Part shown: positions 33,278-42,091 of the stretch, piece after piece | How the letters are laid out: the number at the start of each line of letters is the position of its first letter | Position numbering within the stretch: position 1 is the stretch's first letter | Assembly: GCA_036675475.1 (NCBI GenBank) | Contig: JAKFEY010000042.1 | Span: forward strand, 1-64,000 | DNA length: 64,000 nt | Reading direction: 5' to 3' | From: JALYRV01 sp036675475 | GTDB taxonomy: Bacteria > Acidobacteriota > Vicinamibacteria > Vicinamibacterales > SCN-69-37 | The notes under the pieces: generated by a model | Seen by the model: only the letters and a program-made list of their open reading frames with translations | Told to the model about the DNA's origin: nothing | Databases searched by the model: none | Translations under genes and position numbers: made by a program

Positions 33278-34888
33278 GTGATCTCCCCCCTCCGCCGCAA
33301 ACTGCTGTGGCTGCTGACCATTCGCGCGGCGGCGGTGACGCTGCTGCTCGGCGCGGGCAGTCTGACGGCGATCAGCGACCCGGGGCGGGGGCCGTTCTTC
33401 TTCCTGATTGCGCTGACGTACGCGTTGACCATCGTGTACGTGCTGACGCTGCGCCGCGCCGAGCGCCACCCGTGGCTGCTCGACCTGCAGTTCGCGGCCG
33501 ACGCCATCATCGTGTCGGGGATCGTGGCGTCCACCGGCGGCGTGGCGAGTCACTTCTCGCCGCTGTATGCGCTGCCGATCATTGCGGCCAGCAGCGTGCG
33601 CTCGCGCGCCGGCGGCATCGCCACCGCGGTGCTCAGCGGCACGCTGTACGTCGCCGTCGTGGCGCTGCAGTACTTTGCGCCGGCAGCGCCGCTCGTCACG
33701 GCTGACACGGTGCTGCCGCCCGGCCGCATCGCGCTGCTCACGATCGGCGTCAACGTGTTCGGGTTTGCCGGCGTGGCGATGCTGGCCGGAGAGCTGGCGG
33801 AGCGGCTGCGCGTGGCGGGGCAGGAGCTTGCCCGCACATCGTCAGAGCTCGCCGAGCTGCAGGCGTTCAACGCGTACGTCATCGACAGCCTCACGAGCGG
33901 GCTGGCGACCACCGACCAGGACGGCGTGCTGATCTCGTTCAACCCGGCCGCCGAACAGATCACGGGCGTGCCGGCGTCGCGGGCCATCGGGCGGGCCGCG
34001 CGCGACGTGCTGCAGCTGCCCGACGCCATCGCCGACATCGACGACGCCGGCGCTCCGGGTGTGCGCCGGTTCGAGTGTGCCTTCATGCGCGACGATCGGC
34101 GGCAAATCGAGGTCGGTTTCAGCAGCACGCCGCTGCTGACGCCGCAGGGGCAGGCCGGGCGCCTGATCACGTTCCAGGACGTGACCGACCAGCGCCGCCG
34201 CGATCGCGAAGCGCGCATTCAGCAGCGCCTGGCCGCGGTCGGCGAAATGGCCGCCGGCATCGCGCACGAAATCCGCAATCCGCTGGCCTCGATCTCCGGC
34301 TCCATCCAGGTGCTGCGGCAGGAACTGCCGCTCAACGCGGAGCAGGAACAGCTGATGGACATCGTGTTGCGCGAGTCCGACCGGCTCAACGACACCATCA
34401 AGAACTTTCTCGCCTACGCGCGCCCGCAGCGCCTGGCGGTCAAGAAACTCGATTTGCGCCAGACCCTGCACGACACCGCCGCGCTGCTGCGCAACAGCAG
34501 CGAGATCAAGGAGGCGCACCGGCTCTCGGTCGACGTGCCGCCCGAGCCGGTCGTGTTCGAGGCCGACGAGGCGCAGGTGAAGCAGATTGTGTGGAACCTG
34601 GCCACCAACGGCCTGCGCGCCATGCCCGAAGGCGGCCAGCTGCGGCTGTCGACCAGCTGCAACGGCCACGGGGCCGTCATCGCGGTGCGCGACGAAGGCG
34701 TCGGCATCCCGCGCGAAGAGCTCGACGGCATCTTCCAGCCGTTCCGCGGCGCCTTCTTCAAAGGCTCCGGCCTCGGCCTCTCCATCGTCCACCGCATCGT
34801 CAGCGACTACGGCGGCGAAATCGAGGTGACCTCCGAACCCGGCCAGGGCACGACGGTGACGGTGCGGTTGCCGGAGCGGACGCAATGA
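33278..34888 (+). CDS. pilS: Sensor histidine kinase PilS
   Basis: The 536-residue kinase has about six N-terminal membrane helices (residues 8-180), a PAS domain (residues about 205-310, DSLTSGLATTDQDGVLISFNPAAE), a HisKA H-box AAGIAHEIRNPLASISGS (phosphorylated His near residue 329) and an ATPase domain with DEGVGIPREELDGIF and GSGLGLSIVHRIV. It probably senses pilin in the membrane and phosphorylates PilR. GTG 33278 is the only start compatible with the N-terminal TM; no Shine-Dalgarno sequence precedes it. Confidence 0.93.
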   Translation: MISPLRRKLLWLLTIRAAAVTLLLGAGSLTAISDPGRGPFFFLIALTYALTIVYVLTLRRAERHPWLLDLQFAADAIIVSGIVASTGGVASHFSPLYALPIIAASSVRSRAGGIATAVLSGTLYVAVVALQYFAPAAPLVTADTVLPPGRIALLTIGVNVFGFAGVAMLAGELAERLRVAGQELARTSSELAELQAFNAYVIDSLTSGLATTDQDGVLISFNPAAEQITGVPASRAIGRAARDVLQLPDAIADIDDAGAPGVRRFECAFMRDDRRQIEVGFSSTPLLTPQGQAGRLITFQDVTDQRRRDREARIQQRLAAVGEMAAGIAHEIRNPLASISGSIQVLRQELPLNAEQEQLMDIVLRESDRLNDTIKNFLAYARPQRLAVKKLDLRQTLHDTAALLRNSSEIKEAHRLSVDVPPEPVVFEADEAQVKQIVWNLATNGLRAMPEGGQLRLSTSCNGHGAVIAVRDEGVGIPREELDGIFQPFRGAFFKGSGLGLSIVHRIVSDYGGEIEVTSEPGQGTTVTVRLPERTQ

Positions 34889-34889
34889 C

Positions 34890-34923
34890 GGTTGCTGGTT
34901 GCGGGTTGTTGGTTGCTGGTGGG
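34890..34923 (+). repeat. Left GGTTGCT array flanking the S23 gene
   Basis: Four GGTTGCT-type heptads plus GGTGGG begin one base after the pilS stop (GGTTGCT, GGTTGCG, GGTTGTT, GGTTGCT). They are the inverse of the array at 35339-35370 on the other side of the S23 gene. Confidence 0.88.
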
Positions 34924-34940
34924 TTCAAAGGAGCATCACC

Positions 34941-35315
34941 GTGGCGGTAACGGACTACACGAAGCTCGAGACGTGGCAGCGCGCCATGGATCTCGCTGAG
35001 GCCGTTCATGTCGCGACGCGTTCGTATCCGAAGGAGGAGCTCTATGGGCTGGTGTCGCAGACGCGGCGCCGTGCCACGTCGGTACCGAGCAACATCGCTG
35101 AAGGCCAGGGGCGCGGCACCAGCCGCGAATTCGTGCGGTTTTTAGCCATCGCGCGAGGCTCGCTCTGCGAGCTCCAGACGCAGTTGTTGCTTGCCCAACG
35201 GTTCGCATATCTCGATGCCGATCGATCGGCGAAGCTCATGGAACAGAGCTGGACCGTCGGCCGGCTGATCAACGGATTGATTCGGTCTGTCGCGCCGCCC
35301 GCGGAGTCTCGATGA
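34941..35315 (+). CDS. S23-family four-helix-bundle protein
   Basis: A 124-residue all-helical protein: YTKLETWQRAMDLAEAVHVATRSYPKEELYGLVSQTRRRATSVPSNIAEGQGR, then REFVRFLAIARGSLCELQTQLLLAQRF. This is the S23/IVS signature, first known from proteins encoded by intervening sequences in 23S rRNA genes and related to the Avd protein of diversity-generating retroelements. GTG 34941 follows AAGGAG at 8 bp. It sits between pilS and pilR, where such a gene is not expected, and is bounded by inverted heptad arrays. Its stop overlaps the pilR start. Confidence 0.9.
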   Translation: MAVTDYTKLETWQRAMDLAEAVHVATRSYPKEELYGLVSQTRRRATSVPSNIAEGQGRGTSREFVRFLAIARGSLCELQTQLLLAQRFAYLDADRSAKLMEQSWTVGRLINGLIRSVAPPAESR

Positions 35316-36739
35316 AGCCGGACGCGCTGGCTGGACAGACCAGCAACCAGCAACCAGTAACCAGCAACCGATCCCGGATTCTCGTCGTCGACGATGAGCC
35401 GTCGATGCGGGAGCTGCTCGACATCGTGCTGCGGCGCGAGGGGCATGAGGTGTTCAAGGCCTCGAACGGGCGGCAGGCGGTGGAGATTCTCGAGCGCGAG
35501 CCGATCGATCTGCTCATCTCCGACATCCGCATGCCCGACATGAGCGGCGTCGAAGTGCTGAAGGTCGCCAAGACGCTCGACGCCGACATCGTGGGCATCA
35601 TGATCACGGCGCATGCCTCGGTCGAGAACGCGGTCGAGGCGATGCACCTGGGCGCGTATGACTACGTCAGCAAGCCGTTCAACGTCGACGAGCTGAAGCT
35701 GCGCATCCGCAAGGCCCTCGAGCGCAAGCAACTCGCGCAGGAGAACGACCTGCTCAGGCGCGCGCTGCAGACGACGCACCGGTTCGCGAACATCATCGGG
35801 CAGAGCGGGGCGATGCAGCAGGTGTTTCAGCTGATCGAGACCATCGCGCCCACGACGAGCACGGTGCTGGTGACGGGGGAGTCGGGCACGGGCAAGGAGC
35901 TCGTGGCGCGCGCGATCCACTTCAACTCGCCGCGGCGCGATCGGCCGTTTGTCGCGCTCAACTGCGGCGCGCTGCCGGAGACGCTGCTCGAGTCCGAGCT
36001 GTTCGGACACATGAAGGGCGCCTTTACCGGCGCCGACAGCACGCGCAAGGGGCTCGTCGAGACGGCGGAGAAGGGCACGATCTTCCTCGACGAGATCGGC
36101 GAAATGAGCGCGATGATGCAGGTGAAGCTGTTGCGCGTGCTGCAGGAGCGCACGTTCCGCCGCGTCGGCGGCGGCGAGGAGATTTCCGCCGACATCCGCG
36201 TGATTACGGCAACCAACCGCGATCTCGGCCAGATGGTGGACGAGGGCGCGTTCCGCGAGGATTTGTACTACCGCATCAACGTGATTCCCGTGCACCTGCC
36301 GGCGCTGCGCGAGCGCCAGGAAGATATTGCGCTGCTGGCCGAACATTTCGTGGCGCGCTTCAGCCAGGCGATGGGCAAGCGCGTCACCGCCATTGCCGAC
36401 GAGGCGCGCGAGCGGCTCGAGGCCTATCCCTGGCCGGGCAACATCCGCGAGCTGGAAAACGCGATGGAGCGCGCGGTGGCGCTCGAGCGCTCGGATGTCA
36501 TCACGGTGGCGAGCCTGCCCGGGGCGGTCCAGCGCGGCGAGGCGCGACGGCCGGGCGGAGGCGGCGCGATGCCGCAGCTGCCGCACGGGTTCGATCTCGA
36601 GCAGCACGTGCAGGAGATCGAGCGCGAATATATCGCCGAGGCGCTGCGCCGCGCCGGCGGCGTCAAGATGAAAGCCGCGGAGCTGCTCGGCATGAGCTTC
36701 CGGTCGTTCCGCTATTACATGAAGAAGTACAATCTGTGA
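35312..36739 (+). CDS. pilR: Sigma-54-dependent response regulator PilR
   Basis: A 475-residue NtrC-type activator. Receiver domain (residues about 23-135, ILVVDDEPSMREL, phospho-acceptor in LISDIRMPDMSG), AAA+ domain with GESGTGKE, the sigma-54-contacting GAFTGA, FLDEIGEMS and NPRELxN-like NIRELENAMERA, then a Fis-type HTH (KAAELLGMSFRSFRYYMKKYNL). Residues about 9-20 (QTSNQQPVTSNR) come from the heptad array, and no later start would keep the DDE of the receiver. The ATG overlaps the S23 stop. Confidence 0.95.
   Translation: MKPDALAGQTSNQQPVTSNRSRILVVDDEPSMRELLDIVLRREGHEVFKASNGRQAVEILEREPIDLLISDIRMPDMSGVEVLKVAKTLDADIVGIMITAHASVENAVEAMHLGAYDYVSKPFNVDELKLRIRKALERKQLAQENDLLRRALQTTHRFANIIGQSGAMQQVFQLIETIAPTTSTVLVTGESGTGKELVARAIHFNSPRRDRPFVALNCGALPETLLESELFGHMKGAFTGADSTRKGLVETAEKGTIFLDEIGEMSAMMQVKLLRVLQERTFRRVGGGEEISADIRVITATNRDLGQMVDEGAFREDLYYRINVIPVHLPALRERQEDIALLAEHFVARFSQAMGKRVTAIADEARERLEAYPWPGNIRELENAMERAVALERSDVITVASLPGAVQRGEARRPGGGGAMPQLPHGFDLEQHVQEIEREYIAEALRRAGGVKMKAAELLGMSFRSFRYYMKKYNL
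35339..35370 (+). repeat. Right ACCAGCA array, translated in pilR
   Basis: Four ACCAGCA-type heptads (35339-35366) lie inside the first codons of pilR. Since three heptads equal seven codons, the array is read as TSNQQPV-type peptide. It is the inverse of the array before the S23 gene, at a distance of about 480 bp outer end to outer end. Confidence 0.88.
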
Positions 36740-37269
36740 ACACACCCTTCATGGAGAGATCCGGCCGCTCAGGCTTTACGGTTGTCGAGGCCCTCATTCT
36801 GACGGCCATCGTCGGCATCATCGTGGCCGTGGCCGTGCCCGGCCTGTGGCGGGCGCGCCTGGCCAACAATGAATCGACGGCGGTGGCGTCGCTGCGCGCG
36901 ATCGTCCGCGCGCAAATCGCGTATGCGTCGGTGTGCGGCGACAACCGGTATGCCGCCACGTTCGCGGCCCTGAGCGTGCCCCCGCGCGGCGGCACGCAGC
37001 CGTTTCTCGATCCCGAGCTGGCCGACACCACCCGGGTGCACGACGGCTATCGCCTCGCGCTCGGCAAAGGTGACGGCGCGGCCATCGGCGGGCCCGACTG
37101 CAACGGCACCCCCACCTACACGGCGTACTACGCGACCGCCGTCCCCGAGTCGTTTGGCTCGACGGGCAAGCGATCATTCGCCGTGAACACCGGCGGCACG
37201 ATCTGGCAGACCCCGGCCGCGGCCGCTCCGCCCGAACCGTTCGCCGCTCCCGCCACGCCCATCCAATAA
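36736..37269 (+). CDS. Type IV pilin-like protein (minor or alternative pilin)
   Basis: A 177-residue prepilin: short leader ending in RSG, mature N-terminus FTVVEALILTAIVGIIVAVAVPGL with Glu at +5, the signature for PilD processing. The globular part holds two Cys (SVCGDN and PDCNG) that could form one disulfide and ends in an Ala/Pro-rich tail. It shares the overall plan of the downstream PilA. GTG 36736 overlaps the pilR stop, so it is translated from the pilR mRNA rather than from its own promoter. Confidence 0.88.
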   Translation: MNTPFMERSGRSGFTVVEALILTAIVGIIVAVAVPGLWRARLANNESTAVASLRAIVRAQIAYASVCGDNRYAATFAALSVPPRGGTQPFLDPELADTTRVHDGYRLALGKGDGAAIGGPDCNGTPTYTAYYATAVPESFGSTGKRSFAVNTGGTIWQTPAAAAPPEPFAAPATPIQ

Positions 37270-37282
37270 CGAGCGCCGTTTC

Positions 37283-37312
37283 TTGTCACTGAAAGTGACA
37301 AAACTTGTCAGT
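37283..37312 (+). promoter_or_regulatory. Probable PilR binding sites upstream of pilA
   Basis: TTGTCACT-GAA-AGTGACAA is a perfect 8-bp inverted repeat, followed 3 bp later by a third TTGTCAGT half site. The cluster is about 100 bp upstream of the sigma-54 promoter, a usual distance for an NtrC-type enhancer. TGTCA-type sites are known for PilR in other genera; assignment here is by context. Confidence 0.65.
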
Positions 37313-37407
37313 CCGGCCGATTTCAGAGGGTGCTGGGAGCCACGGCTTGAAGCCGTAAACTGCTGCACTGCAAGATGTTATGGGTTTTGCGCGCGGCGGT
37401 GAGGGAA

Positions 37408-37423
37408 TGGCATTCCCGTTGCC
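37408..37423 (+). promoter_or_regulatory. Sigma-54 promoter of pilA
   Basis: TGGCATTCCCGTTGCC gives GG at 37409-37410 and GC at 37421-37422, exactly ten bases apart, with TGGCA and TTGC matching the -24/-12 consensus. The predicted start near 37434 leaves a 34-nt leader with AAGGAG before the pilA ATG. Confidence 0.8.
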
Positions 37424-37467
37424 TTAGAGCGGGCGCCCCTGACAGATAAGGGGAAGGAGCCAAAATA

Positions 37468-38010
37468 ATGAAAATGCGTAATCAGAAGGGTTTCACCCTT
37501 ATCGAGCTGCTGATCGTCGTGGCGATCATCGGCATCATCGCGGCAATCGCCATTCCGGGCCTGCTGCGCGCCCGCATGTCGGGTAACGAAGCATCGGCCA
37601 TCGGGTCGCTGCGCACCATCAACACCTCGCAGATCGCCTTCTCGTCGGCCTGCGGCAACAACTTCTACGCGGCGACGCTCGTCGGCCTGTCGACGCCTCC
37701 GACCGGCAGCACGCAGACGTTCATCGCGGCGGACATGGGCGTGGACCCGGTCGTCAAGAGCGGCTACACCATCACGCTGGCGCAGGAAACCGGCGCCCTC
37801 GCGGTGCCCGCGACGACTCCGGCCTCGTGCAACGCGGCGGCCCTCATCACGGCGTATCACGCGTCGGGCAACCCGACCAATCCGGGCAACACGGGCGTTC
37901 GCGCGTTCGCGACCAACCAGGGCGGAACGATCTGGCAGGACGACACGGGCGCCGCGGTGGCGAACCCCCTGCCGACCGTGCCGGCGGGTTCCGTTCGTCC
38001 GATTCAGTAG
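37468..38010 (+). CDS. pilA: Major type IV pilin PilA
   Basis: A 180-residue pilin with a short leader (MKMRNQKG) and mature FTLIELLIVVAIIGIIAAIAIPGLLRAR, Glu at +5. Two Cys (residues 62 and 121) can form the pilin disulfide. The 112-residue globular region is Ala/Thr/Gly-rich. AAGGAG lies 8 bp before the ATG. The sigma-54 promoter and upstream palindrome imply strong control by PilS/PilR. A strong terminator follows. Unlike Geobacter-type short pilins, it is full length. Confidence 0.95.
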   Translation: MKMRNQKGFTLIELLIVVAIIGIIAAIAIPGLLRARMSGNEASAIGSLRTINTSQIAFSSACGNNFYAATLVGLSTPPTGSTQTFIAADMGVDPVVKSGYTITLAQETGALAVPATTPASCNAAALITAYHASGNPTNPGNTGVRAFATNQGGTIWQDDTGAAVANPLPTVPAGSVRPIQ

Positions 38011-38051
38011 CCACGACCGGATCGACGACTGTCGATTCATCTGACGGTGAC

Positions 38052-38089
38052 GGGCGGAGACCTGGCAGGGGTCTCCGCCCGTTTTTTCT
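38052..38089 (+). terminator. Rho-independent terminator after pilA
   Basis: GGGCGGAGACC (38052-38062) and GGTCTCCGCCC (38070-38080) form a perfect 11-bp stem with a 7-nt loop, followed by GTTTTTTCTT. Confidence 0.93.
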
Positions 38090-38095
38090 TAAGAC

Positions 38096-38227
38096 GGTTG
38101 CTGGTTTTTGGTTGCTGGTTGTTGGCTGGCAGACACGATGGCGCCTGCCGGCTGATCAAGATTAGCCGCGTGGGCGTTGTCCCACGTGGCTCACACCAGC
38201 TGCCAACAACCAGCAACCGGCAACCGT
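38096..38227 (+). repeat. Heptad arrays and hairpins between pilA and the VKOR gene
   Basis: GGTTGCT/GGTTTTT heptads (38096-38123) lead into an inverted degenerate hairpin (about 38124-38153), the spacer ATCAAG and a forward 28-nt hairpin (38164-38191). CCAACAA/CCAGCAA heptads follow (38196-38227). The plan matches the pilC-pilS block: array, inverted hairpin, forward hairpin, inverse array. Confidence 0.85.
38164..38191 (+). repeat. 28-nt CGTTGT-loop hairpin (copy C)
   Basis: Arms AGCCGCGTGGG (38164-38174) and CCCACGTGGCT (38181-38191) with loop CGTTGT. All eleven positions pair if one G-T wobble is allowed. Preceded by AAGATT and followed by CACACC. Confidence 0.85.
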
Positions 38228-38243
38228 TATAATTCAGCCCATC

Positions 38244-39440
38244 ATGAAAGCCCGTTCGCGCATGCTGATGATCGTCCTCGCCCTCGGGGGCCTCGCGGCC
38301 GCCGGCGCCTCGTCGTGGGTGCACCACAAGCTGCTCACGCAGCCCGGCTATGTCAGTCCCTGTGACGTCAATGCGACCGTCAGCTGCACGCAGGCGTATC
38401 TGAGTCCGTACGGCAGTCTCTTCGGCGTGCCGGTGGCCATTCTCGGCGCCCTCTTCTTTGCCGTCGTGCTGGCGCTGCTGCTGGCGGCGCCGCGCGGCAC
38501 GCCAGCCTTCCGCGAAAACGTGGGCGCGTATGTGTTCGCCCTGTCGACCGCCGGCCTCGCTGTCGTCCTGTATCTCGCGTATGCGTCCTTCTTCATCCTC
38601 AACGCCGTGTGCCTGCTTTGCGTGGGCACCTATGTCGCGGTGCTCGGACTCTTCATCGTGTCCGGCGCCGCCAGTACTGTGCCCATGAGCCGACTGCCGT
38701 CCCGTTTCGCGCGCGATCTGCGCACCCTCGTGTCGAGTCCGCTGGCCATTGCCGTGGCGCTGGTGCTGCTGGCCGGCGCGGGCTATCTCGTGATGCTGTT
38801 CCCGCGGGAAGGGCAGCCTGCGGCCGCCGCGGCCGCGGCCGCCGATCCGGCGGCTGCGCAGCAGGCGCAGCAGGATTTCGAGCCGCTGTGGAAGGCCGCG
38901 CCGCGCGAAGACATCGGCGTGCCGTCGGACGGCGCCAAGGTCGTGATCGTCAAGTTCAACGACTATCAGTGCCCGGCCTGCAAGCAGGCGCACGAGATGT
39001 ACAACGGCATCATCAAGTCGTTCCAGGAGAAGTATCCCGGGCAGATCAAATCGATCACCATGGACTATCCGCTCGAGCCGGAATGCAACTTCAACGTCAG
39101 CAACAACATTCACCCGGCCGCGTGCGACGCGGCGGCGGCCGTGCGCATGGCGCGCCCGCTCGGCAAGGCCGACGAGATGGAGAGCTGGCTGTACAACAAC
39201 CAGGGGGCGATGACGCCCGAGACCGTGCGCGCCGCGGTCGTGCGCATCGCGGGCATCACGGACTTCGACGCGCGCTATCCCGAGGTGATCAAGGACGTGC
39301 AGCGCGACGTCGCCGCCGGCGGCGCCAACCGCGTGGGCTCGACCCCGACCTATTTCATCAACGGCGTGCGCATTGCCGGCCAGCTCATTCCGGCCGACTG
39401 GTTCCAGAAGGCGATAGAGCTCGAGCTCGCCAAGAACTAA
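38244..39440 (+). CDS. Vitamin K epoxide reductase/DsbA-like thioredoxin fusion
   Basis: A 398-residue disulfide-generating enzyme. Residues 1-145 hold a four- to five-helix VKOR domain with the catalytic CLLC (in NAVCLLCVGTY) and the loop Cys pair (SPCDVNATVSC). A TM and an Ala-rich linker precede a periplasmic DsbA-like thioredoxin domain with FNDYQCPACKQ and cis-Pro in STPTYFING. It should oxidise exported proteins and pass electrons to quinone. Its place between pilA and the ABC genes fits oxidation of the pilin disulfide. TATAAT lies 10 bp before the ATG. Confidence 0.92.
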   Translation: MKARSRMLMIVLALGGLAAAGASSWVHHKLLTQPGYVSPCDVNATVSCTQAYLSPYGSLFGVPVAILGALFFAVVLALLLAAPRGTPAFRENVGAYVFALSTAGLAVVLYLAYASFFILNAVCLLCVGTYVAVLGLFIVSGAASTVPMSRLPSRFARDLRTLVSSPLAIAVALVLLAGAGYLVMLFPREGQPAAAAAAAADPAAAQQAQQDFEPLWKAAPREDIGVPSDGAKVVIVKFNDYQCPACKQAHEMYNGIIKSFQEKYPGQIKSITMDYPLEPECNFNVSNNIHPAACDAAAAVRMARPLGKADEMESWLYNNQGAMTPETVRAAVVRIAGITDFDARYPEVIKDVQRDVAAGGANRVGSTPTYFINGVRIAGQLIPADWFQKAIELELAKN

Positions 39441-39444
39441 TCGG

Positions 39445-40397
<953 letters not shown>

Positions 40398-40398
<1 letters not shown>

Positions 40399-41210
40399 TG
40401 CGTCCCCGCACCATCCACCACGTCGCCGTGCACGTGTTCAAGGAGTCGGTCCGCGACCGCGTGCTCTACAGCGTCGTGCTGTTCGCGGCGCTGCTGATGA
40501 CATCGGCGTTTCTGATTGCGCAGCTGACCGCCGGACAGGATCTCAAGATCATCAAGGACATCGGCCTCACGGCGATTTCCGTGTTCGGGCTGTTCATCGC
40601 GATTTTCATCGGCGTCGCGCTCGTTTCGAAGGAGGTCGAGAAGCGAAGCATCTACGCGCTGCTCGCCAAGCCGGTGCGCCGCCAGGAGCTGATCGCGGGC
40701 AAGTTCGCGGGCCTCGCGCTCACGCTGGCCGTCAACGTGGCCATCATGTCCGCCGTGTTTTTCGTGGTGCTGGCCTACTACCACTGGATCGAGCCTGAAA
40801 ATTTCAAGCGCGTGTGGGAGGCGCCCGCCGTCGATCCGCGGCTGCTCATCCCGATCTTTCTGATCTACCTGCAGCTGCTCATCGTCACCGCCATCGCGCT
40901 GTTCTTTTCCACCTTCGCCTCGCCGCTGCTCGCGGCGGCGTTCACGCTGGGGCTGTGGGTGGCCGGCCACTTCAGCGCCGACCTGAAAGCGCTCGATGAG
41001 GTGGTCGAGGCTCCGGTGGCGTCGGCGCTCGGCACGGTGCTCTATTACGTGCTGCCGAACCTGTCGGCCTTCGATGTGAAGGCGCTCGTCGTGCACGGCC
41101 GGCCCGTCGCCGCCGGACTCGTGGCGATCAATGCGCTGTACGCTGCCGCCTTCATCGGCGTGCTGCTGATTGGCGCGACGCTGATCTTCGCGCGGCGCGA
41201 TTTCAAATGA
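40398..41210 (+). CDS. pilI: ABC-2-type permease, PilI-like
   Basis: A 270-residue membrane protein with about six helices (first around VLYSVVLFAALLMTSAFLI, last around YAAAFIGVLLIGATLIFA). KEVEKRSIYALLAKPVRRQELIAGKFAGL in the first cytosolic loop is the ABC-2 coupling segment. The single-base overlap with the ATPase stop (TGATG) and an ATGA overlap with the following gene show co-translation. Named by position and partner rather than by direct homology search. Confidence 0.8.
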
Positions 41211-42091
41211 CATCCCGGCGCGCCGCCATCGGTGTGCTGATCCTGCTGGCCGCAGGCTCGGTGGGGCTGCAGGCCGCGCGCGATCGCCGCTATGCGCAGA
41301 CGTCGATGGACGCGCGGCTGCTGTACCTGCAGTCGCCGGCCGTGGCCGGCCGCCTCGCCCTCGAGTACGACGCCCTGGCCGCCGACATCTACTGGATGCG
41401 CGCGGTGATTCACTACGGGGGCGACCGCACGTCGAGCCGCGCCACGGGACGCTTCGAGCTCCTCGCGCCGCTGCTCGATCTGGCGACGTCGCTGGATCCG
41501 TTGTTCAGGATTGCCTATCGCTTCGGCGCGATCTTTCTCTCCGAGCCGCCGCCGGGAGGACCGGGCCGGGTCGATCTGGCCGAGCAGCTGCTGCTGAAAG
41601 GCCTGGCGGCCAATCCGCAGCAATGGCAATACGCACACGACCTCGGCTTTCTCTATTTCTGGCGCAGGCAGGATCCCCGAACCGCCGCCGAGTGGTTCCA
41701 GCGTGCCTCCACGCTTCCGGACGCGCCCGAATGGCTCGACCCGCTGGCGGCCTCCATGCTCGTGCGCGGCGGCGATCGGCAAGCCTCGCGGGAGATGCTC
41801 ACGCGTATCCTCGACGATGCCGATCAGGAATGGCTGCGCAACACCGCCGAACGCTGGCTGCGGCAGCTCGACACCCTCGATCAGATTGACCAGCTCGAGG
41901 CGATGGTCGCGCGCTATCGCGCGCAGGCCGGACCGCCCGCCGCATGGATCGATTTGATCCGCGCCGGGTGGATCCCGGGCACGCCGGCCGATCCGGCCGG
42001 CTATCCCTACGTCCTCAAGCCGCTATGGGGCGAAGTGACGCTCTCGCCCGAATCGCCGCTCAATCCCTTGCCCGAGGAGAACGCGCGATGA
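41207..42091 (+). CDS. TPR-like protein of the pilus cluster
   Basis: A 294-residue protein starting with a hydrophobic anchor (AIGVLILLAAGSVGLQAA, residues about 6-23). It is then helical with TPR-like features: DLATSLDPLFRIAYRFGAIFL, LLLKGLAANPQQWQYAHDLGFLYFWRRQDPRTAAEWFQRAS. No catalytic motif is visible. Translation is coupled on both sides to the permease and pilD, so it probably acts with the PilHI-like transporter, perhaps as an accessory in the periplasm. It occupies the pilG-like slot only loosely. Confidence 0.7.
   Translation: MTSRRAAIGVLILLAAGSVGLQAARDRRYAQTSMDARLLYLQSPAVAGRLALEYDALAADIYWMRAVIHYGGDRTSSRATGRFELLAPLLDLATSLDPLFRIAYRFGAIFLSEPPPGGPGRVDLAEQLLLKGLAANPQQWQYAHDLGFLYFWRRQDPRTAAEWFQRASTLPDAPEWLDPLAASMLVRGGDRQASREMLTRILDDADQEWLRNTAERWLRQLDTLDQIDQLEAMVARYRAQAGPPAAWIDLIRAGWIPGTPADPAGYPYVLKPLWGEVTLSPESPLNPLPEENAR

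Noticed and set aside
37321..37400. The inverted repeat around GCCACGGCTTGAAGCCGT as a regulatory site
   Set aside because: It lies between the enhancer and the promoter, but it is short and imperfect, and similar sequences are common in GC-rich intergenic DNA.
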